Positions 1 through 9,300 of a stretch of DNA of 64,000 nucleotides are shown piece by piece. The stretch spans positions 204,482-268,481 of the forward strand of contig NZ_JADMKC010000005.1 of assembly GCF_018780105.1 (NCBI RefSeq). The letters run 5' to 3'. The notes beneath the pieces were generated by a model that had not been told where the DNA came from, did no database searches, and worked only from the letters and a program-made list of their open reading frames with translations. The stretch is from Thiobacillus sp. Its GTDB lineage: Bacteria; Pseudomonadota; Gammaproteobacteria; Burkholderiales; Thiobacillaceae. The translations under genes were made by a program, and so were the position numbers. Position 1 is the first letter of the stretch, and each line of letters starts with the position of its first letter.

Positions 1-225
1 GATGATGCGCAGCGTGCCCGGCACCAGCTCGGCCGGCCGGCTGCGCTTCACGCCATGCGCCGCCATATAATCCATCTCGCCATGAAAACCCTGATCCAGC
101 CATGCCAGCAAACCGGTTTCGGCGACGCTCAAGTCGCAGTCGGCGATGCCCACCCCGGCAAAGCCGAGTTCGCGTCCCCACTGTTTGATCTGCTGCGCCA
201 GTTGCGCTAAAGCCGTCCCATGCAT
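1..225 (-). CDS. queG: Epoxyqueuosine reductase QueG, N-terminal part (runs off the left edge)
   Basis: Reading leftward from ATG at 225 gives 75 codons with no stop. They include the stretches WGRELGFAGVGIADCDL and GFHGEMDYMAAHG, which match the start of QueG, the cobalamin and Fe-S enzyme that reduces epoxyqueuosine to queuosine in tRNA anticodons. Only the N-terminal region is present; the Fe-S binding part lies outside the window. A second in-frame ATG at 237 is possible. Either start overlaps the start of tsaE on the other strand, so the two genes diverge with no spacer. Confidence 0.85.
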   Translation of the reverse strand, partial: MHGTALAQLAQQIKQWGRELGFAGVGIADCDLSVAETGLLAWLDQGFHGEMDYMAAHGVKRSRPAELVPGTLRII

Positions 226-696
226 AAAACCGATCATACCGTGCGCTGCCATCTGGCCGACGAGGCCGCCACGCTGGCTTTCGGCGCGCGGCTGGCGCGG
301 GAACTCAAACCGGGCATGACGTTCTACCTCGAGGGCGATCTGGGGGCGGGCAAGACGACGCTGGTGCGCGGTGTGCTGCGCGCGCTGGGGTACGCGGGCC
401 GGGTGAAAAGCCCGACCTATACCCTAGCCGAAACCTACAGCCTGCCCGCGTTTGAGCTGTATCATTTCGACCTGTACCGGTTGCACGATCCGCGTGAATG
501 GCTGGATGCCGGTTTCCGCGATGTCAGCGGCCAGGCAGTGAACCTGATCGAATGGCCGGACAAGGCCGCAGGCTGGTTGCCGTTGCCCGACGTGATCGTC
601 CGTCTGAGCATTACGGACGAAGCGCGCGAGATCGAATGCGAAGCCCAAACCCCGCGCGGCGCCGAATTTCTGGAGACATGTTGTACACCTTGTTGA
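220..696 (+). CDS. tsaE: tRNA threonylcarbamoyladenosine biosynthesis ATPase TsaE
   Basis: This 158-residue protein is the usual TsaE size. It carries a Walker A motif GDLGAGKTT at residues 39-47, the family stretch KSPTYTLAETY, HFDLYRL and LIEWPDKA. TsaE is the ATPase partner of TsaB and TsaD in making t6A37 on ANN-decoding tRNAs. The gene diverges from queG, and its 3' end overlaps the amidase gene by 19 nt, so translation is probably coupled. Two neighbours, queG and tsaE, are both tRNA-modification genes. Confidence 0.95.
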   Translation: MHKTDHTVRCHLADEAATLAFGARLARELKPGMTFYLEGDLGAGKTTLVRGVLRALGYAGRVKSPTYTLAETYSLPAFELYHFDLYRLHDPREWLDAGFRDVSGQAVNLIEWPDKAAGWLPLPDVIVRLSITDEAREIECEAQTPRGAEFLETCCTPC

Positions 697-1994
697 GAAC
701 GCTTCTGTTGTGCAGTGTTGTGCTGGCCTCGGGTTGGGCGCAGGCGCTGCAGCTGTCGGCCACCCGCCTGTGGCCGTCGCCCGATTACACGCGAATCACG
801 CTGGAAGCGACGCAGCCGGTGGCGCACAAATCGTTCAGCCTGGCCAATCCGAACCGTCTGGTGATCGATCTGGAAGGCGTCGAGCCCGGCCCGGCGGTGG
901 ATGCGCTGGGCAGCCTGCTGGCCGCTGACGACCCCTACATTGCCGCGATCCGCGCCGGGGTGAACCGGCCCGGCGTGATGCGCGTGGTGATCGATCTCAA
1001 AACGCCGGTGAAGCCGTCGATCTTCCTGCTGCAGCCGCTGGGCCAATATGGTCACCGGCTGGTGGTCGACCTCTATCCTGCCCAGCCCAACGCGGTTCAG
1101 CCCAACGCGGTTCAGCCGAGCCCGGCTCAAGCCAATCCCGCTCAGGCAGCACCAACGCAAACCAGCCCAGCCCAAACCAATGCGACGCAGGCAGTCGTCC
1201 CCCCGCTTGCCAACCCAGCGATCGCGGCGCAGCCCGAACCGTCCAAACCGCCCAAGGCTAGCGAGCCGCGCTATGCCCGCCTGATCACGGTGGCGATCGA
1301 TGCCGGCCACGGCGGCGAAGATCCCGGCGCGAGCGGCGCTGCCGGCTCGCGTGAAAAAGATATCACGCTGGCGCTGGCGAAGAAGCTCAAGCGCAAACTC
1401 GACGTCCAGGAGAACATGCGCGGCGTACTGATCCGCGACGGCGATTATTTCGTGCCGCTCGGCCAGCGCGTGGTCAAGGCGCGCGCGCTGAAGGCCGACC
1501 TGTTCATGTCGATCCATGCCGATGCCTTCATCAAGCCGCATGCGCGCGGCTCGTCGGTGTTTGCGCTGTCGGAAAACGGCGCCACCTCGGCGGCGGCCCG
1601 CTGGCTGGCCAAGAAGGAAAACGAGGCCGACCTCATCGGCGGCATGAATATCGACGTCAAGGATCCTTCGCTCAAGCGCACCCTGATCGACCTGACGCAG
1701 ACCACCACTATCAACGACAGCATGAAGCTCGGGCATGCCGTGCTGAAGGAAATCGGCGGCATCAACACGCTGCACAAGTCGCATGTCGAGCAGGCCGGAT
1801 TCGCGGTGCTGAAGGCACCGGACATCCCATCGATCCTGGTCGAAACCGCGTTCATTTCCAATCCGGAAGAAGAGCGCCGCCTCAACGATCCCGACTATCA
1901 GGACAAGCTGGTGGACGCCATCGTCGACGGCATCAAGACCTACTTCGCCACGCATCCGCTGGCCGCACCCTCGCGCCTGACGCGCAACCCCTGA
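678..1994 (+). CDS. amiC: N-acetylmuramoyl-L-alanine amidase (AmiC type)
   Basis: The reading frame is open further upstream, but ATG at 678 follows CTGGAG and begins a clear signal peptide (residues 1-23, cut near AQA/LQ). The mature protein has an AMIN domain (about 25-125), a low-complexity linker, and a zinc amidase_3 domain (about 200-430) with AIDAGHGGEDPGA and VETAFISNPEEE. It would cleave the peptide stem from peptidoglycan in the periplasm during septum splitting, targeted by AMIN. The linker has glutamine at exactly every fifth residue from 136 to 171 (15-nt repeats, 1083-1190). Length 438 aa is normal. The pairing with tsaE, as here, is common in proteobacteria. Confidence 0.93.
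   Translation: MLYTLLRTLLLCSVVLASGWAQALQLSATRLWPSPDYTRITLEATQPVAHKSFSLANPNRLVIDLEGVEPGPAVDALGSLLAADDPYIAAIRAGVNRPGVMRVVIDLKTPVKPSIFLLQPLGQYGHRLVVDLYPAQPNAVQPNAVQPSPAQANPAQAAPTQTSPAQTNATQAVVPPLANPAIAAQPEPSKPPKASEPRYARLITVAIDAGHGGEDPGASGAAGSREKDITLALAKKLKRKLDVQENMRGVLIRDGDYFVPLGQRVVKARALKADLFMSIHADAFIKPHARGSSVFALSENGATSAAARWLAKKENEADLIGGMNIDVKDPSLKRTLIDLTQTTTINDSMKLGHAVLKEIGGINTLHKSHVEQAGFAVLKAPDIPSILVETAFISNPEEERRLNDPDYQDKLVDAIVDGIKTYFATHPLAAPSRLTRNP
1083..1190 (+). repeat. 15-nt tandem repeats coding a Q-every-5 linker in AmiC
   Basis: Glutamine codons fall at residues 136, 141, 146, 151, 156, 161, 166 and 171, a strict 15-nt period. The first two units are identical (cagcccaacgcggtt); later ones have diverged. 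The repeats sit between the AMIN and amidase domains, where length change is tolerable. Confidence 0.85.
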
Positions 1995-2007
1995 TGGCGG
2001 GGCACGC

Positions 2008-2547
2008 ATGACCGCCAGCCTGCTCGGCGCTGCCGCGCCCGGCTTCGACCGCCCGCTGGACGTGCTGGAAGCTTGCCACGCCCGCATCGCCAAACAGTGC
2101 GACACCCTCGAGAAGCTGCTGGCGCATCTGCCCGCGCACGGGGCCGACGCCCAGGCGCAGCAGGCCGCGCGCGCCGTGCTGAATTATTTCGATACCGCGG
2201 CCGTGCATCACCATGACGACGAAGAGCGCAACCTGTTTCCTTTGCTGGAACAGGCGAACGCTCCCGGCGCCTGCGACCTGGTCGAAACCCTGACCCTGGA
2301 GCACGACGAACAGGCCATGCTGTGGCGGCGCTTGCGGGCGCAGTTTCTGCCGATCGAAGCCGGCACCGCCGCTGAGCTGGATGGCGCGCTGGCGGCGCGC
2401 TTCATCGCCATGAACCGCGCCCATCTCGAATTCGAAAACACCCATGTGCTGCCGCTGGCGCGCCAGGTGCTGGACGCCGCCGCCCTCGAACGTCTGGGCC
2501 GCGCCATGGCGGCGCGGCGCGGTGTGTCATTCGATTCTGCATCGTGA
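2008..2547 (+). CDS. Hemerythrin HHE-domain protein
   Basis: A 179-residue protein with the helical-bundle metal motif pattern of the HHE family: VHHHDDEERNLFP near residue 71, LTLEHDEQ near 98 and NRAHLEFENTHVLP near 136. These His and Glu residues would bind a di-iron centre. Members bind O2 or respond to oxidative and nitrosative stress; the exact role here is unknown. It is cytoplasmic (no signal peptide). It starts 13 nt after amiC, and its stop overlaps the GTG start of mutL (GTGA), so it belongs to the same operon. Confidence 0.88.
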   Translation: MTASLLGAAAPGFDRPLDVLEACHARIAKQCDTLEKLLAHLPAHGADAQAQQAARAVLNYFDTAAVHHHDDEERNLFPLLEQANAPGACDLVETLTLEHDEQAMLWRRLRAQFLPIEAGTAAELDGALAARFIAMNRAHLEFENTHVLPLARQVLDAAALERLGRAMAARRGVSFDSAS

Positions 2548-4355
2548 GCATCCGCGTTCTGCCCGATGTGCTGATTTCGCAGATCGCCGCCGGCGAGGTG
2601 GTCGAGCGCCCGGCGGCTGCGCTGAAGGAAATCCTGGAAAACAGCCTCGATGCCGGCGCGACCGAAATCCAGATCGAGCTGGAGCAGGGCGGCGTCAAAC
2701 GGATCCGGGTCAGCGACAACGGCTGCGGCATTCCGCGCGACGAACTCGCGCTTGCGCTGACCCGCCACGCCACCAGCAAGATCGCCAGCCTGGCCGATCT
2801 GGAACAGGTCGCCAGCCTGGGCTTTCGCGGCGAAGCGCTGGCCTCGATTGCGGCGATCGCGCGGGTGCAGCTCACCAGCCGCTTTGATCACAACGGCGCT
2901 GATTCCACCAGCGCCGGGCATGCGTGGGCGCTGCAGGTCGACGGCGGCCAGCTGGGCGAGCCGGCGCCGGCCGCGCGCGGCGCCGGCACCACGCTCGATA
3001 TCCAGGACCTGTTTTTCAACACCCCGGCGCGGCGCAAATTTCTCAAGACCGAAGCCACCGAATACGCGCACTGCGCCGAAGCGGTGCGGCGACAGGCGCT
3101 GTCGCACCCCGACACCACCTTTATCCTCAGCCACAACGGCCGGGTGCAGCTGCGTTTTCCGGCCGCCACCGCCGCCGCGCGGGTGCGGCAGGTGCTGGGC
3201 GAGGCGTTCGAATCCAACACGGTGGCGGTCGACGCCGCGGCGGGCGGCTTGCACGTGTCCGGCTGGGTGATCCGTCCGGGCGCGGCGACGGCCAGCCGCG
3301 ACAGCCAGCACGTGTTCGTCAACGGCCGCTACGTGCGCGACAAGCTGATCGTCCACGCGCTGCGTGAAGCCTACCGCGACGTGCTGCATCACCAGCTGAA
3401 CCCGGCGTATTGCCTGTTCATCAGCCTGCCGCCGGACGGCGTGGACGTGAACGTGCATCCGGCCAAAACCGAAATCCGCTTTCGCGACAGCCGCGGCGTG
3501 CACCAGTTCCTGTTCCATGCGGTCGAGCGGCTGCTAGCCGCGCCGGCGGCGGCAGGCGAGACGGAACCGGCTTCCCCGCAGACCGGCACCCAGGCGGCTG
3601 CGTCGCCGTTTGCTGTGCCGCAGCCCTGGCAGACCGCGATGCCGCTGCAGGTGAACGAGGCGATGGCTTTCTATGCACCGCTGGGTCAGGGGTCAGGGGT
3701 CGGGGGCCAGGATTCAGGGGGGGCTGTCGCGCCTGCGGAGCAGTCTTTCCCGGCAAGCGGGCAGGGCGACGCCCCACCGCTCGGCTACGCCATCGCGCAA
3801 CTGCACGGCGTCTACGTGCTGGCGCAAAACACCCAGGGACTGGTGCTGGTCGACATGCACGCCGCCCACGAGCGGGTCGTTTACGAAAAGCTCAAGGCCG
3901 CGCTCGACGCCCGCGCCGTGCCTGCGCAAACCCTGCTGATCCCCGTCGCACTGACGGTGGACGCGCGCGACGTGGCGGAAATCAGCCCGCATCTGGAGGG
4001 CCTGCGCGGCATCGGGTTTGAAGTGTCGATCACGTCGCCTACCTCGGTGGCGGTGCGCTCGGTGCCCTGGCTATTGAAGAATGCCGACCCGGTCGAACTC
4101 ACCCGCGCCGTGCTGCACGAAGTCGCCGAATTCGGCGTGGCGCGCCTGCTCGCCGACCGCCGCAACGAACTGCTCGCCACCCTGGCGTGCCATGGCGCGG
4201 TGCGCGCCAACCGCCACCTGACGCTGCCCGAAATGAACGCCCTGCTGCGCGAAATGGAAGCCACCGAGCGCGCCGGGCAGTGCAATCACGGCCGTCCCAC
4301 CTGGTTTCAGATCAGCCTCAGGGAGCTGGATGCGATGTTCATGCGCGGGCGCTGA
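2544..4355 (+). CDS. mutL: DNA mismatch repair protein MutL
   Basis: A 603-residue MutL with an N-terminal GHKL ATPase: ENSLDAGAT, DNGCGI and GFRGEALASI. The C-terminal half has DMHAAHERVVYE near residue 437, which fits the metal-endonuclease pattern DQHA(X)2E(X)4E with Q changed to M, followed by ACHGAVRAN and CNHGRPTWF. This suggests a nicking MutL, as expected in lineages without MutH. The start is GTG, overlapping the upstream stop. A G-rich repeat at 3683-3723 encodes a Gly/Ser/Gln stretch in the interdomain linker and resembles an intergenic repeat near 34355. Confidence 0.96.
   Translation: MSIRVLPDVLISQIAAGEVVERPAAALKEILENSLDAGATEIQIELEQGGVKRIRVSDNGCGIPRDELALALTRHATSKIASLADLEQVASLGFRGEALASIAAIARVQLTSRFDHNGADSTSAGHAWALQVDGGQLGEPAPAARGAGTTLDIQDLFFNTPARRKFLKTEATEYAHCAEAVRRQALSHPDTTFILSHNGRVQLRFPAATAAARVRQVLGEAFESNTVAVDAAAGGLHVSGWVIRPGAATASRDSQHVFVNGRYVRDKLIVHALREAYRDVLHHQLNPAYCLFISLPPDGVDVNVHPAKTEIRFRDSRGVHQFLFHAVERLLAAPAAAGETEPASPQTGTQAAASPFAVPQPWQTAMPLQVNEAMAFYAPLGQGSGVGGQDSGGAVAPAEQSFPASGQGDAPPLGYAIAQLHGVYVLAQNTQGLVLVDMHAAHERVVYEKLKAALDARAVPAQTLLIPVALTVDARDVAEISPHLEGLRGIGFEVSITSPTSVAVRSVPWLLKNADPVELTRAVLHEVAEFGVARLLADRRNELLATLACHGAVRANRHLTLPEMNALLREMEATERAGQCNHGRPTWFQISLRELDAMFMRGR
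3683..3723 (+). repeat. CAGGGGTCAGG-type repeat inside the mutL linker
   Basis: The run contains two overlapping GGGTCAGG units, then GGGGGCCAGGATTCAGGGG. The same words (AGGGGTCAGGATTCAG, GGGGCCAGG) form the arms of the inverted repeat at 34355-34465. In mutL it is in frame and encodes a Gly/Gln/Ser-rich stretch. Confidence 0.7.
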
Positions 4356-4412
4356 ACGCAAGCTTTAACACTTGCCCCCTATATCACCTGTCATTCCACC
4401 TGGTCACTCCAC

Positions 4413-5738
4413 TTGAAAGCAACTGAACTCCGCCGTCCCGAGCTGCTGGCCCCCGCCGGCTCGCAATCCATGCTGGAAACCGCGCTCGCCTTCGGCGCCG
4501 ACGCGGTGTATGCCGGCCAGCCGCGCTACAGCCTGCGCGTCCGCAACAACAGCTTTCGCGACGAAGTGGCGCTGGGCGTCGGCATCGACTACGCGCACAG
4601 CCGCGGCAAGCTGTTCTATGTCGTCAGCAACATCTTTCCGCACAACAGCAAGCTCAAAACCTACCTCGCCGACATGGCGCCGGTGGTCGCCCTCAAGCCC
4701 GACGCGCTGATCATGGCCGACCCTGGCCTGATCGACATGGTGCGTGAAACCTGGCCCGACATGCCCGTGCATCTTTCGGTGCAGGCCAACACCATCAACT
4801 ACGCGGCAGTGCGCTTCTGGAAAAAACTCGGCATCAGCCGCGTCATCCTGTCGCGCGAACTCTCGCTCGACCAGGTCGCCGAGATCCGCCAGGAATGCCC
4901 GGACATGGAACTGGAAGTCTTCGTCCATGGCGCGCTGTGCATCGCCTATTCCGGCCGCTGTCTGCTTTCCGGCTACTTCAACCACCGCGATCCCAACCAG
5001 GGCGCCTGCACCAACTCGTGCCGCTGGGAATACGACACCAAACCCGCCACCGTCGCGCCGGACGGCGACGTGTATTTGCTGGAAGAGAAAGAGCGCCCCG
5101 GCAGCTACCTGCCCGTCGAAGAAGACGAACACGGCACCTACATCCTCAACTCGAAAGACCTGCGCGCCATCGAACACGTGCAGCGGCTGACCGAAATCGG
5201 CGTCGACTCGCTCAAGATCGAAGGCCGCACCAAATCACCCTACTACGTGGCGCGCACCTGCCAGAGCTACCGTCAGGCCATCGACGACGCCATCGCCGGC
5301 CGCCCGCTCGACCCCGCCCTGCTGCGCGAACTCGACGGCCTGGCCAACCGCGGCTACACCGGCGGCTTCTACGAACGCCACCCGGACCGCGAATACCAGA
5401 ATTACCTCAAAAGCCACTCCGAATCCGACCGCAGCCTGTATGTCGGTGACGTGCTGGCGTACAACGCAGCCGGACAGGCCGAAATCGAAGTGAAAAACCG
5501 TTTCTCGGTCGGCGACCGCATCGAACTCATCCATCCGCGCGGCAATCTGGAGCTGACGATTGCCAGCATGCAAGGCCGGGACAACACCCCGGTCAGCGTC
5601 GCGCCGGGCAGCGGTCACCGCGTGAGCATCCCCCTGCCGGCGGGGTACGAGGGCGCGTTTGTTGCGCGGTTTGTGGCAGAGGGCGGGGGAAGTGACTCAA
5701 CTCGACCCCAAACCGCTCTGCGGGCTGCAGGTTATTGA
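4413..5738 (+). CDS. trhP: tRNA 5-hydroxyuridine synthesis protein TrhP (YegQ), U32 peptidase family
   Basis: The 441-residue product has the YegQ/TrhP signature: RPELLAPAGS at the N-terminus, FVHGALCIAYSGRC, and the four cysteines C176, C183, C199 and C203 that likely bind an Fe-S cluster. This family makes 5-hydroxyuridine at the tRNA wobble position using prephenate; it is annotated in many genomes as a U32 peptidase. The only usable start is TTG at 4413, with a weak ribosome site. About the last 25 residues (EGGGSDST onward) look like an added tail beyond the family core. Confidence 0.9.
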   Translation: MKATELRRPELLAPAGSQSMLETALAFGADAVYAGQPRYSLRVRNNSFRDEVALGVGIDYAHSRGKLFYVVSNIFPHNSKLKTYLADMAPVVALKPDALIMADPGLIDMVRETWPDMPVHLSVQANTINYAAVRFWKKLGISRVILSRELSLDQVAEIRQECPDMELEVFVHGALCIAYSGRCLLSGYFNHRDPNQGACTNSCRWEYDTKPATVAPDGDVYLLEEKERPGSYLPVEEDEHGTYILNSKDLRAIEHVQRLTEIGVDSLKIEGRTKSPYYVARTCQSYRQAIDDAIAGRPLDPALLRELDGLANRGYTGGFYERHPDREYQNYLKSHSESDRSLYVGDVLAYNAAGQAEIEVKNRFSVGDRIELIHPRGNLELTIASMQGRDNTPVSVAPGSGHRVSIPLPAGYEGAFVARFVAEGGGSDSTRPQTALRAAGY

Positions 5739-6314
5739 TTCGGCCTGATGAAGTTTGAAACGGCACGGAAGCCCAGCTTGTCAGGGCACTGCGAGACCAC
5801 GCGGGAGGCCGAAACAATAAACATTAAAAACAGCGTGTTATTGAGACGGTTCAACGTACCGGCCGACTCAGGACGACGTGAAAAAGACTTTACTGTTTCA
5901 AACATTGCCTGGCCGTCTCAAGAATCACCGACGACTATCGGGGCTGCGCAGCCACGGCCGCTGTGACCCCGAAGGCCCGGCTTCGGCCAATACCGCCATT
6001 CGCGTTTACTATCGAGGCAATCAGCACATTGGGGCCCATGCTCTGGTTTCAGAAAACCAGCGGGGCACCCGGCCTGAAACAGGCTGTTTCGTCATGTGCT
6101 CAGAACGTCCGCCTCAAAACCATTCCGTTGACAAACGCCTGCGGGGCTGCAATCGCAACAGCCGTTTGAAAACCCGATTCCCCAAAATCACCTACATTGA
6201 ACGCTATCCAATAGCGGACAGTTGGACGTTCCCAAAAGCCTGACTTGAAGCGCATTCAATGCGGACAATCAAAGTTCGGGCAAGGAGAGTGACATAGTCA
6301 TCAAAGAGTTCGGA
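5739..6314. other. Gene-free gap of 576 bp upstream of the glucan synthase gene
   Basis: Base composition is lower in GC than the neighbours. The reading frames that cross it (for instance 5878-6243 on the plus strand) show no recognisable domain or ribosome site. A TTGACA hexamer stands at 6128-6133 but has no good -10 partner at 17 nt. A small hairpin (CCGAAG/CTTCGG) lies near 5970. It may hold the promoter of the next gene or decayed sequence. Confidence 0.5.
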
Positions 6315-9300
6315 TTGTCGTCACGCATGCGGAATGCGTCGCATAACGACCGGGACACCGAGTTGTTGCGTTCCGAACTGTTTAGCATCGAGCAGCTGAA
6401 GCGTCACGCGGTCATGCTGGCGGACCAGCATCGAATCGATCCACGGCCGGGGCCGGACCGCTTGCTGCCACGTCTGGCAGACAATGCGCGGGTTCTGCTG
6501 GCGGCCTACGACGTCGTGACTGCCGCCGCGACGCCGGGACAACGGATCGTACCGGCCGAGGCCTGGCTGCTCGACAACTTTTACCTGATCGAGCAGCAGA
6601 TCACGCTGGCGCGTCGCCACCTGCCGCGTGGATACAGCCGGCAGCTGCCGCGACTGGCTGAGGGCCTGTCGGCTGGTTTCCCTCGCATATACGATCTGGC
6701 GCTGGAGCTGATCTCCCACATGGACGGCCGCGTCGACAGCGACAACGCCACCCAGTTCATCGCCGCTTACCAGACCGTCGAACCCTTGAAGCTGGGCGAG
6801 TTGTGGGCTTTCCCGATCATGCTGCAGCTGGCCTTGCTGGAAAACCTGCGCCGCGTTGGCCTGCGTATCGCACGCCGGCGCGAGGAGCGCGATGCGGCCA
6901 TCACCTGGGCCGACCGCATGCTGGTGACGGCCGAACAGGAACCGAAACAGCTGATCCAGCTGCTGGCCGAGTTTGCCAATGCCGATGTGCCGCTGACCGC
7001 GCCGTTCGTGGAAGAGTTCTACGCCAGGCTTCAGGCGCAGGGTCCCGCCATGGCCTTCGTCCAGACCTGGGTCGAGCACAAACTGTTCGAACAAGGCGTG
7101 ACCGCAACCGCTTTGTCGGAGGCGGCCGGACGCACCGCCGCAACCAACCAGATTTCCATCGCCAACAGCATAGGCAGCTTGCGCTTCATCGGCACCATGG
7201 ACTGGCGGGAATACGTCGAGTCACTCAGTGTGGTCGAGCAATGCTTGCGCGAAGACCCGGTGGGCATGCACGCCAGCCAGGACTTCGCCACGCGCGACCG
7301 TTACCGTCACGTCATTGAAGACGTGGCGCGCGGCGGTTCGTGCAGCGAGCAGAAGGTGGCACGCGCAGCCATCGAGCTGGCACAGGCGGCTGCGGCGCAA
7401 TGGGGAACCGAGAATCGTCGCGCGCATGTCGGCTACTACCTGATCGATCAGGGACGGCAGAGCCTGGAGCGTGCCGTGGGTTGTCGTTTGTCATGGAGAA
7501 CGCGGGTCAGCCGGGCGAGCCGGCATGTCCGCCTGCCCCTGTATCTCGGCCCCATCTTTTTGATTACCGCGCTGGTGACCGCGGGCATCCTGTCTGTTGT
7601 CGGTGGATTCGGGGAGGGTGGCTGGCGGGACGGCTTGCTGCTGCTTGCTCTCGTCATCGGCGCCTCGGCGCTGGCGGTTTCGCTGGTGAACCTGCTGGTC
7701 ACGCTGATCCTGTCGCCGCGCGCCTTGCCCCGCATGGATTTCTCCAAGGGGATTCCCGACTGCCATCGCACCATGGTGATCGTCCCCACCCTGCTGGGCA
7801 GTCCGCAGGAGATCGATCATCTGCTCGAGGCGCTGGAGATCCGCTATCTCGGCAATCGCGACCCCAATCTGTACTTTGCGCTGCTGACGGATTTTCGCGA
7901 CGCGCCCGAACAAACGCTGCCGGACGACGCGGCCTTGCTCGCTTACGCACGCACGGCGGTCGAGACGCTCAACGCGACGTATCGTGACGACCGTCCGGGC
8001 ATCTTCTATCTATTCCACCGGCCGCGGGTGTGGAATCCGGTCGAGCGGGTGTGGATGGGCTACGAGCGCAAGCGCGGCAAGCTGGAGCAGTTCAATGCCC
8101 GGCTCCGGGGCGGGGCGAACACTGCTTTCTCCGACATCGTCGGCGATCAGTCCATCCTGGGGTCGATCCAGTACGTCATCACCCTGGATACCGATACGCA
8201 GCTGCCGCGCGACGCGGCGCGCACCCTGATCGGCAACCTGGCGCATCCGCTCAACCGGCCGGTCTACGACGCCGGCAAGGAACGCGTCGTCGAAGGCTAT
8301 GCGATCCTGCAGCCGCGCGCCTCGATCAGTCTGACCAGTGCAGGCCAGTCGCGCTTCACCAAACTGTTCGCCGGCGACTCGGGGCTGGATCCCTATACGC
8401 GCGAGGTGTCGGATGTCTATCAGGACGTGTTCGGCGAAGGCTCGTTCATCGGCAAGGGCATCTACGATGTGGACGCGTTTCGCCAGGCCGTCGACGGACG
8501 TTTTCCGGAGCATCTCATCCTCAGTCACGACCTGCTGGAAAGCGGCTATGCGCGATCGGCGCTGGTGACCGATGTCGACCTCATCGAAGAGCATCCGGCC
8601 AGTTATGCCATCGAGGCGAGCCGGCGCCACCGCTGGATACGCGGCGACTGGCAACTGGCTGGCTGGCTGCTGCCGCGTGTGCCAGGCCCCACCGGCCCGA
8701 ATGGCGCGAAAACGAAGCGGCAGGCGAACCCGCTCTCGGCGCTGTCGCGGTGGAAACTGTTCGACAACCTGCGGCGCAGTCTGGTCGCGCCGTCACTGCT
8801 TGCCCTGCTGGCAGGGGGGTGGCTGCTGGACGTGGGGCCGGTGTGGCTGTGGACTCTGCTGGTCGTGGCGGTGCTGGGCTTGCCCTCCGTACTCTCCATT
8901 GCGGTCCAGCTCATCCGCAAGCCGGAAGAGCGCGATTGGCTGGTGCACCTGAAACTGACCGGCCACTCCGCGGGGCACCCGATGCTGCTCGCCTTGCTGG
9001 CCTTGGTCCTGCTGCCTTACGACGCACTGATTTGTCTGGATGCAATTTTGCGCTCGGGGGTGCGGATGCTGTTCACCCGCCGTGGTTTGTTGCTGTGGCA
9101 ACTGCGCGCTTATGCAATCCGCAACACGCGCCGCACGCTGGCCGATTTTGTCGTGGAGATGTGGATCGGACCTGTCCTGGCGGTGGCGCTGGGCATGCTG
9201 CTGGCCACGACCCGTCCGCCAATGGAATGGATTTTCTCTGCGCCCATTCTGTTGCTGTGGCTGGTGTCGCCGATTGTCGGTTGGTGGATCAGCCGGCCGC

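Noticed and set aside
5878-6243. 121-codon plus-strand frame in the gap before the glucan synthase
   Set aside because: Odd composition, no ribosome site and no recognisable motif; other frames in the gap are equally open in parts.
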